From assembly GCF_007655135.1 (NCBI RefSeq), contig NC_045127.1, positions 9,061,001 to 9,125,000 of the forward strand: a stretch of DNA of 64,000 bases, written 5' to 3'. This DNA comes from Punica granatum. Its lineage: Eukaryota > Streptophyta > Magnoliopsida > Myrtales > Lythraceae. Positions 60,597-64,000 of this stretch are shown here, one piece after another. Every line of letters begins with the position of its first letter. Position 1 is the first letter of the stretch. The translations under genes and the position numbers were made by a program. Below the pieces are notes generated by a model. It saw only the letters and a program-made list of their open reading frames with translations, made no database searches and was not told the origin of the DNA.

Positions 60597-63500
60597 TCAT
60601 TTGCCCTGGTGCACCAAACCTGGCCTTGTCGCGATTGGAGCTTCGACGCTTTCCTCTTCCCGAGGGGTGGGAGGAGAAAGATGCTCGGAACTCCCCATCT
60701 GCTTGGATATCAAGGTAAACTGGAAATAGGCCTTGTGCAAGTCCCGGTGAATCTCTTCCATCCTCCCGCTCTGCTCGTCTTCCTGGTCCATCTCAATCAG
60801 TATCTACCAAAATTCCACACCTCTAGTCAGACAGATCAGACAGAAAAGTTGAGCCCTCTTCATACAAGTGATTTCCAAAACTTCACCTCCTTTGTTTCTA
60901 GAAAAACTGAGGGAGGTTTTCAAGTTTCATTTTTGTGCCATCAGAACAGGAAAACAAGGAAGAACATTCTTTCCGGATGGCACTTCGATTCATGTAAGAT
61001 GGAGAACATTTCCACCATCATGCCAAATTTCTTAACTTTCTTCATCGTTTGTACATAGAAAACTTAAAACTCAAAATATTTTCCAAATTCTTTGGAAATA
61101 AAGCTTCTGTCATGGAAAAAAATTTATGTAAAACTGCAAAAGACCATATCAATCATGAAGAAAATGACGAACACCACATGTGAATTGGATACATGCTTGA
61201 TGAGATCTTATGAAGGGCAATACCTCTGCAGCGGTGTTCTTAAATACAGGATAAAACCTCTGCCTGCAGTACTCGTTGAATAGGATAGTGCAAATAACCA
61301 GCAGAAACGTAAAAGTAACTGCTGTTTTTGATCTTTTCAGCCCGAAAACACACATAGCTATCAACTGCATAAAAACAAGAGAGAAGATTGTTGTGTTGTG
61401 CACAGTAGGCCAAAGCTGCCCTCCACTCTCGTACTTTGTAATATATACATTGAGGATCTGAAAACAGATACCAGAGACATGTCAGAAACAATGAAAAGAG
61501 AACCCCACCAGAGGAAACAATGAAAGCAGAACAACACACGCAACAAACAAATAATTTCTGCAAGTGATTATCATGAAAAAGTGCATAAGTTCTTCGCAAC
61601 ATTAGAGAAACTTCAATTTGCAATTACTGTTAAAAATCGGTGACCACAAGACCACATCAATCATGCAAGAAGTAGGACCTACGTTCTCTAGTGACGCCTA
61701 ATGAACACAACAGAACATCAGCTAGCATTTTTTGGAACATATTATGATGGTAACACATATAATATCAAATACTGTGGTCATTCATAATGGCTTGTAATCT
61801 ACGCTGCCCTAAAGACAGAACACAGGGCTCAAGCGAGGGACATTGCAAAGTACCAAATTCACATTGACTACAAGGTTCCTCTAATACTAGTTGCTTCAGA
61901 GATGGTCCAATGACTATATAAAATTTATTGTATCCTTATATACTAATACTCTTAGAGAGAGCCATGCTGGACCTATGATGACTCAAGACAAAGACTTGCA
62001 CTAGGACCAGAAACTTTTAGATATTGGCTTAATGCCATGTCAATAGAGCTCACAGAGCCCCAAATAATGTATATGATACCACGTGAGTAAAATCAGGGTT
62101 ACAGAAACCCGATCGTTGGAGATGGATAAATAAATAAAAGATAGTTTTGGAGAAGAGTCCTTAGAACCTGGTTCCGATACACGAGAAATGCGAGGAAGAA
62201 GTAGACCAGCAGGCAGGGCAGGATTAAGGGTGCGAGGACGGAAAAAGTGAAGCCAAGAAATCCAAAGAGCAGCACTCTCGGGACTTCGGTGTGGTATGGA
62301 AAAGAAAAAGCAGTCAAGTCATCCTTCCGTCTCAGAATGGCCCTTTTGAACCAGTTGCATATCAGCATCATTGGCTGCATCAGCTCAGATGATAGACTCG
62401 CCCAACCTGATGTTAAAACATATGTCATGAAAAAGGTCGCCTGCAAATAGTTTAACACACTATTAATTTTTGGAGAAAAGCAATGTTCTTAGACTTTACT
62501 TCCAAAAATAAATATAGTAAAGCATAAATGGTATTATGCATTGAATGCTATAATATAAATGATATATAGATAAATTTTTCTGTGAGAAAAGTAATCGATT
62601 TTAGATCAAACTTTTTATGAAAATGGTTTATACAACAAATCCTAAATCTTTTCTACCATGATCAAGGCAAGTCTTAATAATACAGGTCCATAGTCTAAAT
62701 TATTTTTACACAAGAATATATACATGTAATAAAAGATCTAAGATCTTTTCATATGAAGCATTTTCCTAAAAAGTTAAAACTAAAATTGAATTACATGTTG
62801 TAAAGAATGTAATTAAGTGAATAGTGGAAGCAATTTGAGTAAATAATTGTAGTAATTTAAGTGAATGTTAATGTTAGGTCATTGTAAGTTGATCAAAATT
62901 TTCTTTTATAGTTCATACTATAATAAACTAAATTACATATTTAAACTAAAAATCACATATCAAAAGTTAGTTGTGTATTGGATATATATAATTTTCATCA
63001 TAACATGTATCAGATATCTATATAATCTCTTGAGATTACATACTTACAATTATTACAATAGAAATATCAATCGAATCTCATTCCAAAAGAGTTTTAATCG
63101 TATATATTTTATCTATTTAATCAAAATTTTCTCACTAGACACTGACCCGCACTATGCATGACACATCAAATCATATGATTTACTAACAAAATGAACCAAA
63201 AATAGAAGACTATTTCATTTTCATTGTCTACATTTGAGTGTGGTTTTTCAACAGCATCAATCATAAAAAAGCACATTCAATTATAATGTGAAGTTAAAAG
63301 CACATATTTAGAAGGAGAGATGGGAATGGTGGGAGGTTTTGACATATGGGAGAGGGGAAGTAGCGCGTAGTTATCTCTGTGCATTTTATTAATGTAACCT
63401 TATTTTAATGGCTTAAATGAATCAAAGTATATCAACTAAGGGCAATTCTGGAATATAGAAGTTACACCAAAGGTTCTTCTGCCTCTATTACAGTATAGAA

Positions 63501-64000
63501 TAGATATAGATAATAGCATATTAACTGTGTTTCATTCGTTAATTATAAAATATTGAACTATGATAAATAGCATTTAACTTTATCTCTTTATCAAATTTAC
63601 TCAAAGTTGAAGGTACCAAAAAAGAAAACACTTCAATCATAATTTAGACATTTAAAATATCTCAAATACAAAATTAAAGAAAGAAAATGTGAAGACATGA
63701 AAGCCTATACATTGCATGGGCAAAAAGCTAGTAATATGAGAGACGAGGCGAAATAATCAAAAAATGGTTCAATAAACATGCAGCAAATGCAAACTTCTTT
63801 CCAGTAGCACTACCCCCGAAAAGCAGGGGAAAAAAAAAACACCCATGACCAGTTGAAGATGATGTAACTGAATAAGTGGGAGAAGACTCACCTGAGCTGG
63901 TACTGTTTGTGCAAGTTCATTAGGCACATCTTTGGCTTTTTTAGCCAGGGTATTTTCTATATATTTAATGACATTATTCGCGACAATGTTGAGAAAGAAC
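60597..64000 (-). CDS. HYP1: OSCA/CSC1-like calcium-permeable channel, C-terminal part (HYP1/RXW8 type)
   Basis: Minus-strand gene running off the right window edge. Visible exons: from beyond 64000 to 63892, then 62440-62168, 61457-61224, and 60803-60597 with the stop. They encode NIVANNVIKYIENTLAKKAK; then TFFMTYVLTSGWASLSSELM, FPYHTEVPRVLLFGFLGFTF and PLILPCLLVYFFLAFLVYRN; then TKYESGGQLWPTVHNTTIFS with two further membrane helices and LFNEYCRQRFYPVFKN; then a cytosolic tail from EMDQEDEQSGRMEEI. These are the last membrane helices and tail of the DUF221/OSCA fold, plasma-membrane channels opened by hyperosmotic or mechanical stress. The first visible intron is about 1.45 kb. The exact paralogue is uncertain; HYP1 is suggested by neighbouring genes. 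Confidence 0.9.

Noticed and set aside
1..64000. CRISPR arrays, operons or bacterial-type systems
   Set aside because: The window is plant nuclear DNA; repeats seen are microsatellites, minisatellites and transposons, with no spacer-repeat array.

Overview
This is nuclear DNA of a flowering plant, most likely a eudicot. Genes have many short exons with GT-AG introns and sit in AT-rich spacers holding microsatellites, MITEs, a short CACTA element and SINE-like remnants. The protein families are plant ones (RSL bHLH factors, NPG-related TPR proteins, receptor-like proteins, OSCA channels). The species cannot be fixed from the sequence. All exon models were built by eye from ORFs, splice sites and remembered family sequences; in each complete model the exon phases add up to an uninterrupted reading frame.

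Layout. 0.4-2.2 kb (+): RSL-class bHLH factor resembling RSL4. 3.3-11.2 kb (+): large RRM/SPOC nuclear protein resembling Arabidopsis At1g27750. 12.2-17.8 kb (+): CUE-domain protein, ASCC2-like. 18.9-22.0 kb (-): IFRD-family SAT32-like gene, convergent with the CUE gene. 24.4-34.8 kb: an imperfect tandem duplication of a cassette holding a D-type cyclin-like gene and an LRR receptor-like protein gene, all on the minus strand. Cyclin copy 1 and both receptor copies are broken; cyclin copy 2 may still be translatable. 39.6-41.9 kb (-): armadillo-repeat protein whose last exon lies 1.1 kb from the rest. 42-50.5 kb: gene-poor spacer with a CACTA element and MITEs. 50.6-53.0 kb (+): mitochondrial porin (VDAC). 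56.7-59.9 kb (+): NPGR1-like TPR protein. 60.6 kb to the window end (-): C-terminal part of an OSCA/CSC1-like channel that continues outside the window.

The first four genes follow, as I remember it, the Arabidopsis run At1g27740-At1g27750-At1g27752-At1g27760. The later genes resemble loci from two Arabidopsis regions (At3g01400, At3g01280, At3g01100, with At1g27460 between them). That would fit an ancestral segment whose two Arabidopsis duplicates lost different genes. The genes are otherwise independent housekeeping or developmental genes, not an operon or pathway cluster. I found no convincing undescribed system. The most unusual structure is the decaying cyclin/receptor tandem duplication, and the most useful annotation result is the distant last exon of the armadillo gene.
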